Shown: positions 55,435 to 64,000 of the stretch, piece by piece | How the letters are laid out: every line of letters begins with the position of its first letter | Position numbering within the stretch: position 1 is the first letter of the stretch | Assembly (NCBI GenBank): GCA_020832135.1 | Contig: JAFIFG010000045.1 | Span: 85,403 to 149,402 of the forward strand | Source: Clostridiaceae bacterium | GTDB taxonomy: Bacteria > Bacillota > Clostridia > Peptostreptococcales > Natronincolaceae | Direction: 5' to 3' | DNA: 64,000 bases | Made by a program: the position numbers and the translations under genes | The notes under the pieces: model-generated | What the model was told of the DNA's origin: nothing | The model's input: the letters and a program-made list of their open reading frames with translations, nothing else | Databases searched by the model: none

Positions 55435-55821
55435 TTAATTTTTAGCTTGTTGATTTTCTTCTATTTGTTCTTTAGGAAATTTTACTCCTTGAACATGAAT
55501 ATTAACATTAATAACATCTATACCTGTCATGCTTTCTATAGTTGTCTTAACATTATCTTGAATTTTCCAAGCAATATCTGGAATCTTAGTTCCATAATCA
55601 ACAATAATATACAGATCAATAACAGTACCCTCTTCTAAAACTTCCAACTTAACACCCTTGGACAAACTTTTTTTACCTAGGATTTCTGCTATACCACCTA
55701 CAAAGCCTCCACTCATTCCAGATACCCCTTCAACTTCCATTGCTGCTAATCCTGCTATTGTTGATATTACTTCATCAGCTATTTTTATTTCTCCATATTC
55801 TAATTTCTCAATAGAATCCAT
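55435..55821 (-). CDS. Asp23/Gls24 family envelope stress protein (YqhY-like)
   Basis: A 128-residue Asp23-family protein. Core wording is YGEIKIADEVISTIAGLAAMEVEGVSGMSGG, then KGVKLEVLEEGTVIDLYIIVDYGTKIPDIAWKIQDNVKTTIESMTG. Members are membrane-associated cytoplasmic proteins linked to envelope stress. In B. subtilis yqhY lies next to accBC and influences fatty-acid synthesis; accBC are absent here, so this gene directly follows spoIIIAH. Confidence 0.9.
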   Translation of the reverse strand: MDSIEKLEYGEIKIADEVISTIAGLAAMEVEGVSGMSGGFVGGIAEILGKKSLSKGVKLEVLEEGTVIDLYIIVDYGTKIPDIAWKIQDNVKTTIESMTGIDVINVNIHVQGVKFPKEQIEENQQAKN

Positions 55822-55904
55822 TTATTATACCTCCCAAGAAGTAGCATGTTTCAAATTATAATTTTCTTAATTATACCAAATTCACTCTCTATTTACAAAC
55901 ACTT

Positions 55905-56603
55905 CTATTTTTTATTCATTATTGTTATGCGGTCCATCCCAATATTCGTTTCTCTCCTTATAATATCTACAATTTTTGCTACGTCTCCTTCTGTTAATGT
56001 ATTGCTATTTACTACAACATTTACAGATTTATCCGTTAGGTGCACCACAGCATCATTAAATCCTTTACTAATAATCATATTTTCTAATAAAACTTCTCTT
56101 TCAGTACCAGTAATCATATTTAATTTTAATCCTTGTGCTTGGTTTCTCATTTCCTCGCTAGTTAATTCATTGTTTATAATATCATTTAGATAGCTTATCA
56201 TTTCACTTCTCTTTTTATCTCTCTCTAATTTACTTTCAATGAAGTATATATTACTTTTCATTAATTCTTTATTGGTAATAACTTCAGCAATTTCAGCACT
56301 GGTCTCTTCTACAAAATCCTCTATCTCACTATGATCTTTACTATCCACCATCATCACATTGTTTGTGTCTATGTCTTTATCCTCTATATCAGCAGTATCT
56401 ACTAGGTCCATTTCTTCACTTTCTAATAAGTCTACTAATACACCACTTTCCTCCATCATTGACATTTTATATTGCTCTAACTCACTGGAAGTTTGTAATA
56501 AGGATTGCTTGTTTAAGTTATAATTAACATAACCTATAAGTCCTAACATAACTACCAAAGAGAAGATTACAAAATTTTTCTTGCCCACTTGTGAAAATTT
56601 CAT
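55905..56603 (-). CDS. spoIIIAH: Stage III sporulation protein AH
   Basis: SpoIIIAH is the mother-cell side of the feeding-tube channel and binds SpoIIQ across the septum. The 232-residue protein has a short cytoplasmic start, one membrane segment (~11-28, VIFSLVVMLGLIGYV), a long acidic linker (~60-125), and a C-terminal YscJ/FliF-like ring-building domain (about 140-225). Last of the eight-gene operon. Confidence 0.93.
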   Translation of the reverse strand: MKFSQVGKKNFVIFSLVVMLGLIGYVNYNLNKQSLLQTSSELEQYKMSMMEESGVLVDLLESEEMDLVDTADIEDKDIDTNNVMMVDSKDHSEIEDFVEETSAEIAEVITNKELMKSNIYFIESKLERDKKRSEMISYLNDIINNELTSEEMRNQAQGLKLNMITGTEREVLLENMIISKGFNDAVVHLTDKSVNVVVNSNTLTEGDVAKIVDIIRRETNIGMDRITIMNKK

Positions 56604-56619
56604 TTTAACTCCCCCTTAA

Positions 56620-57216
56620 TTATTTTTTAGAGTATACTTGAACTCTGTGTCCAGGTACTTGAAGCACAGTTCGCACTGCATTATATAAGTTGGCTTTTAC
56701 CTCTATATCATCAGCACCTTCTGCAACTACAACAACACCATTAATCTGAGGTTTAATTTCTTTTAAAACCAAAGGTCTATTTTCACCAGGATCATTAGAA
56801 ACAACCACCGTCTCTGTTATGCTTTCTGATTCTATAACCCTAGTTCCTCCTCCTGAATCATTTTCTTCAGTAGTATCAGTGGATCTTGTAGTATTAGATG
56901 CTGGAATAATCTCTGACCCCATCTCAAAGGTAATCATAACTTCTACTTCTCCTGCTCCTCTAATATTCTCCAGTATTTTTTTAAGTCTATACTCTACTAT
57001 TTCTTCTTCTGTCTTTGGTTGCTGAACCTGTTGGACCAAGACGTCGTCTAAAGGATCTTTTGAAAAATTTTTAGATCCAGAATCCTTCACTAAAAAATCA
57101 TTTGAAACTATTAAAGCCATAACAGCTACTGCTAATAGCACCAATATATTAGCAATATATTTTTTTGATAAAATCTCTTTAAACCCGTTTTTCCACTTAT
57201 TATTATCCATTTTCAT
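56620..57216 (-). CDS. spoIIIAG: Stage III sporulation protein AG
   Basis: A 198-residue ring-forming component of the SpoIIIA-SpoIIQ channel. One membrane segment (~19-39, IANILVLLAVAVMALIVSN) is followed by a linker and the ring domain. IRGAGEVEVMITFEMGSEI and KPQINGVVVVAEGADDIEVK are family wording. The middle is Thr/Ser/Gly-rich (TTRSTDTTEENDSGGG). It lies between AF and AH. Confidence 0.93.
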   Translation of the reverse strand: MKMDNNKWKNGFKEILSKKYIANILVLLAVAVMALIVSNDFLVKDSGSKNFSKDPLDDVLVQQVQQPKTEEEIVEYRLKKILENIRGAGEVEVMITFEMGSEIIPASNTTRSTDTTEENDSGGGTRVIESESITETVVVSNDPGENRPLVLKEIKPQINGVVVVAEGADDIEVKANLYNAVRTVLQVPGHRVQVYSKK

Positions 57217-57226
57217 CCCCCTCTTT

Positions 57227-57862
57227 TTATTTATCTTTAAGTATATGAATGTTTATATTTTCTTTAGGCACATCATAATAAATACTGAAACTATTTCGTA
57301 TTTCTTTCTCCTCATTACTTAACAATATGCTATGAGTTTCTGCAGTATTATTATTTTTATTAATTGATACTTGAATATTTACAGGCTCGATATGTTTCGT
57401 TTCAGGTGTTTCGGGCTTTTTAGAATCTTGTAATACAATATCTAATTTGTTGATAGTACCAAATTTCTCTTCATCAGTTTCCTCTACTTCTAATTTAATA
57501 TCTTGAACTATGTAATTTGTCGTACTATTTAATCTATGTTTCATTTGATCAATCAATTTAGTCTTGTATAGTTCAATTACAGCTTCTTTTTGCATGACAC
57601 TCATATTACTATCCATCCTATTTGACATAGCCCTATACTCAATTTCACTGGATGCCTTCAATATACCCTCTTCTAAGTTTATATCTTGTCTCAAAAGATG
57701 AAATAGGGGATTTAGAATAACAATCATAATTAAAATTCCTACAACAACATTTACATACCTTTTATTGTTGGAATTCGGCACCAATATCTCTACAAATGTT
57801 ATAAATATAATGACAGACGTAATAGTAATGATCCATTCCCGTAGCATATTCATCTCATTCAC
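57227..57862 (-). CDS. spoIIIAF: Stage III sporulation protein AF
   Basis: A 211-residue protein with two N-terminal membrane segments (~9-30 and 38-60). The conserved LREWIITITSVIIFITFVEILVPNSNNKRYVNVVVGILIMIVILNP is split by a short loop. A soluble ring-like domain of the SpoIIIAG type follows. It directly follows spoIIIAE without a gap. Confidence 0.91.
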   Translation of the reverse strand: MNEMNMLREWIITITSVIIFITFVEILVPNSNNKRYVNVVVGILIMIVILNPLFHLLRQDINLEEGILKASSEIEYRAMSNRMDSNMSVMQKEAVIELYKTKLIDQMKHRLNSTTNYIVQDIKLEVEETDEEKFGTINKLDIVLQDSKKPETPETKHIEPVNIQVSINKNNNTAETHSILLSNEEKEIRNSFSIYYDVPKENINIHILKDK

Positions 57863-59035
57863 CTACCTCATCATAACAGTAATGTTTCCCGTCCCTACAA
57901 TTATAGTTATTGTTATAAAAAACATAATTGCTACTGAACTCACTGTTGCAAATAATAATATTAATGAGTTACTCATAGTATTTAAGCAATCTACTATTCC
58001 ATTCTCAGATATAGGTTCGATAACTGCTGCACACAATTTGTAGATAACAATTAATGCTAAAATTTTTATCATAGGCATTAAACAAATAATAAATATAGAT
58101 ATCAACCCTATGGCACCAATAGCATTTTTAAGTATTAAGGAACCACCAATTACAGTATCCATAGCATCTGATAAAAAACTTCCCACTATTGGTACAAACT
58201 TGTCTACTGCAAATTTAGCTGTTCTTATAGTCACACCATCTACTGTTGATGCAGCAATGCCTTGAATAGATATAATACCTACAAAAGCAGTTAAAATAAA
58301 TCCTAAAATAACTGCTGCAGTCTGTTTTAGCAATCCAGCCAACTTTGTAACTTGAATTTTTGAAGATAAATTATTTACTATTGATAGTACAGCTGAAAAT
58401 AATATTAGAGGTAACACTATCGTTTTAAGAATTGTACCAACAAATCCTACCGCACCCAATAGCACTGGATGCAAGAAGGCAGAAGTTGTAATTCCACCTA
58501 TCGCTAGTAACATAGTTAAGAGAATCGGCATTAAAGCTTGCATAAAAGTAACCATTAGATCTATTGTCTCTTGAGCTATGTTAATAGCTATCATAAAACT
58601 TTTGATTGTGATACTAATAATTACTAGGTAACAAGCATTGTGAGCCAATTTCCCCACCGCTTCATTTTCAAAAGCACTTTGGAGGTTCTTTAATACAGCA
58701 CATATGGATGCTAGTACAATTATTTGACCTAATAACTTCCAATTAGCTATGATTTCCCTAAATAAAAATCTAACACTTCCATTTAAAATTTCATTAAATG
58801 AAATCGTGCTGTTTCCTCTTAAGACATCAAGCATAAACTGTTTGAATTCAATTTTAGGAAAATACTCATCTAAATCTCTATTAATTACATCCATTATATC
58901 CTCTAACTCTTTAGTATCCAGTCTATCCATTTGACTCTGTATAATGCTCTCTGGGGTTATCCCCCCTTCTTCAGCCCATATAAAAGAAGTAAATAGCAAA
59001 TAAATTACTATAGACATGAGCAATATCTTTTTCAT
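57863..59035 (-). CDS. spoIIIAE: Stage III sporulation protein AE
   Basis: A 390-residue polytopic protein, the largest membrane subunit of the SpoIIIA complex. A signal-like first helix (MSIVIYLLFTSFIWAE) and about seven or eight further segments are visible. TVDGVTIRTAKFAVDKFVPIVGSFLSDAMDTVIG is the most conserved block. Its topology suggests a channel-gating or secretion role. Confidence 0.93.
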   Translation of the reverse strand: MKKILLMSIVIYLLFTSFIWAEEGGITPESIIQSQMDRLDTKELEDIMDVINRDLDEYFPKIEFKQFMLDVLRGNSTISFNEILNGSVRFLFREIIANWKLLGQIIVLASICAVLKNLQSAFENEAVGKLAHNACYLVIISITIKSFMIAINIAQETIDLMVTFMQALMPILLTMLLAIGGITTSAFLHPVLLGAVGFVGTILKTIVLPLILFSAVLSIVNNLSSKIQVTKLAGLLKQTAAVILGFILTAFVGIISIQGIAASTVDGVTIRTAKFAVDKFVPIVGSFLSDAMDTVIGGSLILKNAIGAIGLISIFIICLMPMIKILALIVIYKLCAAVIEPISENGIVDCLNTMSNSLILLFATVSSVAIMFFITITIIVGTGNITVMMR

Positions 59036-59046
59036 ATAATCACATC

Positions 59047-59433
59047 CTAAGGTACTATATTAATAATCAAATCCATTAAAGATACTAATATCGGTACAGC
59101 CATAACCATGATTAAGATTTTTCCTGCAAATTCTATTTTAGAAGCAATCACTCCTTCCCCTGCATCTTTGCATACCTGTGCTCCAAATTCTGCCACATAA
59201 GCTATTCCAACAATTTTTAATATAGTAGATAAGTAAATATCATCTATATTAATTTTATTGGCTAATTGATTTAATATTTCAATAACTGATTGTAGCTTTG
59301 CTGCTATAAATATAAAAATAATAACTCCTGTAACTAAACCAATGTATATTCCTATCTCAGGCTTTTGATTTTTAATAAGTACGGATAAGACCGCCGCCAC
59401 CAGTCCAATAGCTACTATTTGAAAAATTTCCAT
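59047..59433 (-). CDS. spoIIIAD: Stage III sporulation protein AD
   Basis: A 128-residue membrane protein with three or four segments, related to SpoIIIAC and AE. The conserved core is LKIVGIAYVAEFGAQVCKDAGEGVIASKIEFAGK. It starts 12 bases after spoIIIAC. Confidence 0.92.
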   Translation of the reverse strand: MEIFQIVAIGLVAAVLSVLIKNQKPEIGIYIGLVTGVIIFIFIAAKLQSVIEILNQLANKINIDDIYLSTILKIVGIAYVAEFGAQVCKDAGEGVIASKIEFAGKILIMVMAVPILVSLMDLIINIVP

Positions 59434-59445
59434 ATGATCACACCC

Positions 59446-59649
59446 TTAATACAATTGAAACATGGTTTTTACTGTATCAAATAAATCACTTACTAAATTT
59501 ATTACCATCATTAATACTACAATAATTCCTGCTAAAGTCGTCATCATAGCTTGTTCTTCTCTACCCGCCCTCAATAGCACTTGATTGAGTACAGAAACCA
59601 AAATACCAATTGCTGCTATTTTAAAAATCAAATCTACACTGATAATCAT
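59446..59649 (-). CDS. spoIIIAC: Stage III sporulation protein AC
   Basis: A 67-residue protein with two membrane segments. The conserved start VDLIFKIAAIGILVSVLNQVLLRAGREEQAMM is family wording. It lies between AB and AD. Confidence 0.93.
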   Translation of the reverse strand: MIISVDLIFKIAAIGILVSVLNQVLLRAGREEQAMMTTLAGIIVVLMMVINLVSDLFDTVKTMFQLY

Positions 59650-59671
59650 TGTATATCTCCCCCTCTATTTA

Positions 59672-60202
59672 CTAGAAAAATATAATTACTACAGTAATTC
59701 CCATCAAAAATCCAAGACTTCTACAAAGTTTAACATTTTTCTTTTGGTCTAAGATAGACATTTCATAGCTTCTTTTCATTTCCTCCATAGCTAACCGTAT
59801 GTGCTTGACTTGATCATTACTGTCTGATATTCCTAGATTATTACCTAATGATAATAATAGTTCAATGTCTTCCCTTGTGAATGCCGTTCCCTTAGTTTCC
59901 TCTTCTACAGCTGCTCCCCAAGCTTCTGTAAATAATAACCCTTCCTTCTTTTTCAATTTATTAGATGCACTTTCTAATATACATGCTATTTCACGTTTAC
60001 TTTTTCTTGCAACCTTCTGTAATAATAACGGTAGTGGTGTAGCACTATATACAATCTCTGTCTCCAACATTTGTAAAGTGGATACTGCATTCCCCAACAG
60101 TTTTGTTCTCTCTACAAATGAGTTAGCATATATGATACCTATTAAGGAGCTGCAACCTATTATTATTAATGAAATAATTAGTTTTACCATCATACTATCC
60201 AA
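59672..60202 (-). CDS. spoIIIAB: Stage III sporulation protein AB
   Basis: A 176-residue protein with membrane segments at both ends (~7-24 and ~158-176). The helical soluble domain between them resembles GspF of type II secretion. LQMLETEIVYSATPLPLLLQKVA is typical. It overlaps spoIIIAA by 8 bases. Confidence 0.92.
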   Translation of the reverse strand: MDSMMVKLIISLIIIGCSSLIGIIYANSFVERTKLLGNAVSTLQMLETEIVYSATPLPLLLQKVARKSKREIACILESASNKLKKKEGLLFTEAWGAAVEEETKGTAFTREDIELLLSLGNNLGISDSNDQVKHIRLAMEEMKRSYEMSILDQKKNVKLCRSLGFLMGITVVIIFF

Positions 60203-61220
60203 CCACCTTATTTCTTATAGAGTTATTTAATAGGTCCTTCAATGTATGTCCATCTATAACTTTTTCTATGGTGCCAACTCCTTTTATATTAGATAGGACC
60301 AAGATTCTTTCAAATATTTTTTCTTTCACTAGTTCTCCTATTACTTTTCTTGATAATATATCCTCTAATGATTTTCCATGTACAGTAGTGATTAGTTTGA
60401 TGCCGGCTAATAAAGCTTCTTGGATCGCCATACTATCTTCTGCTCTTCCGATTTCATCTGTTGCAATTATTTCTGGTGACATTGCTCTAATCAACATCAT
60501 TATGCCTTCCGCCTTTGGACAAGCATCTAAAATATCAGTTCTTATGCCTAGATCATTTTGTGGTGTTCCTTGAAAACATGCAGCTATTTCTGATCGCTCA
60601 TCTACTACACCTATTTTTGCTCCATTAAATTTTAAATTAGGAATACCATTGCTTAAATTTCTAATTATATCCCTAAGAAGTGTTGTTTTGCCACACTGGG
60701 GAGGTGATATTATTAAGGTATTCATAAATCCACCTTTAGAATTAATCAAATATTTTAATATGATAGAAGATACACCTTTTTTCTCTCTTGAAATCCTAAA
60801 GTTTAATCCTGTGAAATCTTTTATTGTTTTTATACCTTTCCCATCATATAAAACCTTCCCCACAATACCAATTCTATGCCCACCTTGTACAGTTATATAA
60901 CCTCTTTTTAATTCTTCTTCTACTGAGTAAATGGAATAGTCCGTGATGAACTGTAAGGTGTTTTCTATGTTTCGCTTTGTTACTATATAACTATCTTTGT
61001 AGTCCAATAACAGCTGCCCCTCTGTCCCTACAAAATAATCCTTGTTATTTGAATAAATCATTAAAGGCTTTGTTATTCTCAGCCTTATTTCTTCCATATC
61101 ATCTTTTATGTCTTGAGGTATCTTGTTTATAATTGGTCTAATTTCTGGACATAGATATGCTTCTAGATTATCAACTACATTTTTTTTAATAAAATTATTT
61201 ATTTGCATATTCATAATCAC
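60195..61220 (-). CDS. spoIIIAA: Stage III sporulation protein AA (secretion-type ATPase)
   Basis: A 341-residue ATPase that powers the SpoIIIA channel, related to type II/IV secretion ATPases. The N-terminal domain includes MEEIRLRITKPLMIYS. Walker A is ISPPQCGKTTLLRDIIR, and KIGVVDERSEIA and IIATDEIGRAEDSMAIQEALLAG supply the Walker B and His-box regions. GTG start with AAGGAGGG 7 bases upstream. First gene of the operon; the gap before it is ~130 bases. Confidence 0.94.
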   Translation of the reverse strand: MIMNMQINNFIKKNVVDNLEAYLCPEIRPIINKIPQDIKDDMEEIRLRITKPLMIYSNNKDYFVGTEGQLLLDYKDSYIVTKRNIENTLQFITDYSIYSVEEELKRGYITVQGGHRIGIVGKVLYDGKGIKTIKDFTGLNFRISREKKGVSSIILKYLINSKGGFMNTLIISPPQCGKTTLLRDIIRNLSNGIPNLKFNGAKIGVVDERSEIAACFQGTPQNDLGIRTDILDACPKAEGIMMLIRAMSPEIIATDEIGRAEDSMAIQEALLAGIKLITTVHGKSLEDILSRKVIGELVKEKIFERILVLSNIKGVGTIEKVIDGHTLKDLLNNSIRNKVVG

Positions 61221-61294
61221 AACATGTCCCTCCTTATATATATATAGATATTTACGTTGCTCCTTAATTATTCTTATTTACAAAAAAAAAAAAT

Positions 61295-61325
61295 AAAAGC
61301 CAATAGCATAGTACTATTGGCTTTT
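61295..61325 (-). terminator. Terminator before the spoIIIA operon
   Basis: AAAAGCCAATAG (61295-61306) is perfectly complementary to 61314-61325 with a 7-nt loop. On the minus strand an exceptionally long T run follows. It ends the unit carrying efp and the CD1247-like gene. Confidence 0.9.
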
Positions 61326-61352
61326 CAATAATCTTAAGAGATATTTATTTTT

Positions 61353-61772
61353 TTACTCTCCATGATGATGGTTACAACCATCGTCATGACATTGGAAATC
61401 TTCTTCTATTTTTATTGTTCTGTTACAACGTGGACATTGGACCTCTGAAACTTCATCATATAATAATTCTTCATCTACAAATATTTCTTCATCACAATTT
61501 GGACAATCTATTTCCATAAAATCTATATCATCATCTTCGTCTAACTCTTCATCAAATAACTCATCTTCTACATCTGCTAGATCCTCATCCAAAGCCTCTA
61601 CATACTCAGTTAAATCTTCTTGATCTTCATTAACCATAACTATAGCTTCAGAAAAATCCTCTAGTGTGTCTATAATATGTAACAATAACTTACCTTCTTT
61701 AGAAGATTCTTCAATATCCAACCCTTCAGCCAATCCTTTTAAATATGCTACTTTTTCAAATAAATGATTCAT
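61353..61772 (-). CDS. CD1247-like protein with acidic linker, zinc ribbon and His-rich tail
   Basis: A 139-residue protein. The N-terminal domain (MNHLFEKVAYLKGLAEGLDIEESSKEGKLL) matches the CD1247 N-terminal family of Clostridia. A very acidic stretch follows (~55-85), then a zinc ribbon with two Cys pairs (CPNC and CPRC). The tail CHDDGCNHHHGE could hold a further metal. The start at 61772 is chosen because AAAGGAGGA precedes it; the longer form would overlap efp. Its function is unknown. A role in metal binding or transcription is conceivable. Confidence 0.78.
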   Translation of the reverse strand: MNHLFEKVAYLKGLAEGLDIEESSKEGKLLLHIIDTLEDFSEAIVMVNEDQEDLTEYVEALDEDLADVEDELFDEELDEDDDIDFMEIDCPNCDEEIFVDEELLYDEVSEVQCPRCNRTIKIEEDFQCHDDGCNHHHGE

Positions 61773-61833
61773 AATTTTTTCCTCCTTTTTATAATAACAT
61801 AACTGTTTAATAGTATTACCAAAATAATTTTTA

Positions 61834-62391
61834 TTATACTCTTGACATATATTCACCTATTCTAGTATCTACACGCACTTTATCTCCTATATTAACAAAT
61901 AAAGGTACTTGTACTACTGCACCAGTCTCTAAAGTAGCTGATTTAGTAACATTAGAAGCAGTATCTCCTTTAACACCAGGTTCTGTATCTGTAACTTCTA
62001 GTTCTGCAAAGTTTGGTGCATCTACTTGGAAAACCCTACCTTGATAAAATTTAATGGTTGCATTATCATTTTCTTTTAAAAATTTGATAGCTCCTTCTAC
62101 TTCATTAATAGTTAGAGGCACCTGTTCAAAGGTTTCATTATCCATAAAATAGTAAAATTCCCCATCATTATAAAGGTATTGCATCTCTTTTGTTTCTATA
62201 TGTGCCCTTGGAAATTTATCTGAAGGATTAAAAGCCTCTTCTCTAGTAGCGCCTGTTTTAAGGTTCTTATATTTAGTCCTAACAAAAGCCGCCCCTTTTC
62301 CAGGTTTAACATGTTGGAAGTCTAACACTACAAATGGTTCTCCATTCATTTCAAAAGTATTTCCTTTTCTAAAATCTCCTGCTGAAATCAT
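61834..62391 (-). CDS. efp: Elongation factor P
   Basis: EF-P relieves ribosome stalling at polyproline runs. The 185-residue protein has three beta-barrel domains. The first carries K32 in [14 protein letters not shown], the post-translationally modified loop residue. [25 protein letters not shown] and [23 protein letters not shown] complete domains II and III. It follows the aminopeptidase P gene. Confidence 0.96.
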   Translation of the reverse strand: MISAGDFRKGNTFEMNGEPFVVLDFQHVKPGKGAAFVRTKYKNLKTGATREEAFNPSDKFPRAHIETKEMQYLYNDGEFYYFMDNETFEQVPLTINEVEGAIKFLKENDNATIKFYQGRVFQVDAPNFAELEVTDTEPGVKGDTASNVTKSATLETGAVVQVPLFVNIGDKVRVDTRIGEYMSRV

Positions 62392-62417
62392 AAAATCCCT
62401 CCATTTTTGCTTATGTA

Positions 62418-63485
62418 TTATATTTTTATTTCAATTAACTCTTTTGGAGTTTTTGATAAAACTTTATAATCAGTATCAGTAACTAAGACTAAATCCTCAA
62501 TTCTTACTCCACCAAAACCTGGGACATATATACCTGGCTCAATAGTTAAAATCATGCCAGCCTCTATTGGTGCATCACCTATATAATTAACATGTGGTAA
62601 TTCATGGACTTCCAGGCCTAATCCATGTCCTAATCCATGTCCAAAACACTCACCATAGCCTTTGTCTGTAATAATGGTTCTAGCAATTTCATCTAATGCT
62701 TTTCCAGTAATTCCCGGCTTTACACTTTCCAGTGCTTTAATTTGTGCCTCTAATACGATACTGTAAATTTCTTTTTGTTTATCATTAGCTTTTCCAACCA
62801 CAATAGTTCTAGTCATATCAGAACAATAGCCTTCATAAATACAGCCATAGTCCAAAGTGACCATATCATTTTCTTGGATTATTTTATCGGATGCCACACC
62901 ATGTGGTAAAGAAGACCTCACACCAGAAGCCACAATAAAACTAAAGCTTCCTCCACTGGCACCTTTTTTACGCATAAAAAATTCTAATTCTAATGCTATT
63001 TCTTTCTCTGTAACACCTGGTTTTATTATTTCTAATATGTATGTAAAAGCTTCATCTGCTATAGATGCTGCTTTTTCAATGTATTTAATTTCATCACTGG
63101 ATTTTATGGCTCTTACCTCAGTTAAGGCACCCTCCAGTGCTATGATCTCTAGTTTTTCCAATTTAGATTTAAATTGTGTAAAATCTTTAAAGGTATAGTA
63201 TTCTTCTTCAACACCTAATCTATTTAATGGGAGTTCTTGAATTTTATTGGTTAGAGGCTCGAATCTGCTGATCTCTACTATATCGTAGCCACTACATTCT
63301 TCTTTTGCCTGCTCCATATACCTGAAATCAGTAAAAAATTTAGCTTCATCCTGTGTAATAAGAACATATCCAGTAGTTCCAGTAAATCCTGAAAAGTATT
63401 TTCTGTTTTGTGGTTTATATATAAATATACCATCTAAATTTTTATCCTTTAAGATTTCCCTAACTTTTTCAATTCTCTTTTGCAT
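62418..63485 (-). CDS. pepP: Xaa-Pro aminopeptidase/dipeptidase (M24B)
   Basis: A 355-residue dinuclear metal peptidase that releases the residue N-terminal to proline. The N-terminal creatinase-like domain has [15 protein letters not shown]. The C-terminal pita-bread domain supplies ligands in [18 protein letters not shown] (two Asp), [14 protein letters not shown] (His), [10 protein letters not shown] (Glu) and GVRIEDLV (Glu). The start at 63485 is chosen because AGGAGG lies 7 bases upstream. It lies between aroQ and efp, as in many Firmicutes. Confidence 0.92.
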   Translation of the reverse strand: MQKRIEKVREILKDKNLDGIFIYKPQNRKYFSGFTGTTGYVLITQDEAKFFTDFRYMEQAKEECSGYDIVEISRFEPLTNKIQELPLNRLGVEEEYYTFKDFTQFKSKLEKLEIIALEGALTEVRAIKSSDEIKYIEKAASIADEAFTYILEIIKPGVTEKEIALELEFFMRKKGASGGSFSFIVASGVRSSLPHGVASDKIIQENDMVTLDYGCIYEGYCSDMTRTIVVGKANDKQKEIYSIVLEAQIKALESVKPGITGKALDEIARTIITDKGYGECFGHGLGHGLGLEVHELPHVNYIGDAPIEAGMILTIEPGIYVPGFGGVRIEDLVLVTDTDYKVLSKTPKELIEIKI

Positions 63486-63495
63486 TTCGTACCTC

Positions 63496-63930
63496 CTACA
63501 ATTTATTTTTATTGATAAGAGCATATAATGCTAAAATATAGCTGTAATATCCAAAGCCACTAATTTGTCCAATACATGCAGCAGCAGTTACAGATTTTTT
63601 TCTAAAATCTTCTCTAGCATGAATATTGCTAAGATGCACTTCTACAATTGGTATATCAATAGACCTAATTGCATCATGAATTGCTATACTGTAATGACTA
63701 TAGGCAGCTGGGTTTATAATGATTCCTTGAAACTTCTCATGCTCATGTAATAAATCAATAATATTTCCCTCACTATTACTTTGAAGTATGTCCAATTCAA
63801 TATTGTTTTTTTCAGCTTCCTTCAATAATTTTTCATTTATATCTTTTAGTGTCATTTTTCCATAAACTTCTGTTTCTCTTGTACCTAAAAGATTTAAGTT
63901 TGGTCCATGGATTACTAAATATCTTTCCAT
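63496..63930 (-). CDS. aroQ: 3-dehydroquinate dehydratase, type II
   Basis: Type II dehydroquinase, third step of the shikimate pathway. The 144-residue protein begins LVIHGPNLNLLGTRETEVYG, with the catalytic Arg18 and Tyr23 in the lid. The substrate block INPAAYSHYSIAIHDAI and VHLSNIHAREDFRKKS follow. PAAYSHYS departs slightly from the usual PGAYTHTS. First gene seen in the long minus-strand run. Confidence 0.94.
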   Translation of the reverse strand: MERYLVIHGPNLNLLGTRETEVYGKMTLKDINEKLLKEAEKNNIELDILQSNSEGNIIDLLHEHEKFQGIIINPAAYSHYSIAIHDAIRSIDIPIVEVHLSNIHAREDFRKKSVTAAACIGQISGFGYYSYILALYALINKNKL

Positions 63931-64000
63931 TATTGTTAAACACTTCCTTTATTTAAAATCCTATACCATAATATCATACTTTTGGGGTTTTGAATAGATT

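Noticed and set aside
55846..56193. A 115-codon plus-strand open frame opposite spoIIIAH
   Set aside because: The operon on the minus strand is complete and conserved, so this is a shadow frame.

Overview
This A+T-rich window is a chromosomal segment of an endospore-forming, low-G+C Gram-positive anaerobe of the Clostridia. Evidence for sporulation is spo0A, spoIVB, the complete spoIIIAA-AH operon, spoIIM, a SpoVK-like ATPase and gerW/ytfJ. An OLE RNA with its partner gene oapA suggests an alkaliphilic, halotolerant, thermophilic or otherwise stress-adapted lineage; Alkaliphilus/Natronincola relatives would fit, but genus cannot be fixed from sequence reading alone. No tRNA, rRNA, CRISPR array, prophage or insertion sequence was seen.

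Layout. 1-11400, plus strand: the end of a UppS-like prenyltransferase, then miaB, mutS, mutL, miaA and hfq (tRNA modification, mismatch repair, RNA chaperone), then a tight cluster of a SpoVK-like AAA ATPase, a small GTPase-like protein, two small membrane proteins and a PLP enzyme (YnbB type). 11400-13250, minus: LexA with its own SOS box and a tyrosine recombinase. 13535-17734, plus: a divergent type IIA topoisomerase pair. 17800-18570 is a gene-free stretch with three strong inverted repeats and a dense cluster of TGTCG motifs, just before uvsE (UV damage endonuclease). 19600-24920, minus: a flavin oxidoreductase pair, a D,D-carboxypeptidase, a MazG-like protein, GerW and a DUF2953 protein. 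25170-26160, plus: an HTH-cupin regulator and S-adenosylmethionine decarboxylase.

26211-63930 is almost entirely minus strand. Read in the direction of transcription it runs aroQ, aminopeptidase P, efp, a CD1247-like protein, spoIIIAA-AH, asp23, nusB, a TsaD paralog, xseA, xseB, ispA, a YuiD-like protein, OLE RNA, oapA, dxs, tlyA, argR, recN, spoIVB, spo0A, then the steA/steB envelope cluster, nudF, spoIIM, xerD, deoB, a decayed punA, pdp, dacF, a DHH-CBS-nucleotidyltransferase fusion, an M50 protease, scpA and scpB.

The most notable element is the roughly 620-nt structured RNA at 50431-51053 (minus). It is strikingly G+C-rich in its 5' part, has a near-consensus sigma-A promoter with 17-bp spacing, ends in a perfect 36-bp palindrome, and lies directly upstream of a four-segment membrane protein gene matching OapA, translationally coupled to dxs. 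Size, position and partner all match the known OLE ribonucleoprotein system. The second signal worth testing is the TGTCG-motif cluster upstream of uvsE, which resembles a set of Spo0A boxes. Third is an apparent internal-deletion remnant of purine nucleoside phosphorylase between deoB and pdp, kept in frame and coupled to pdp.
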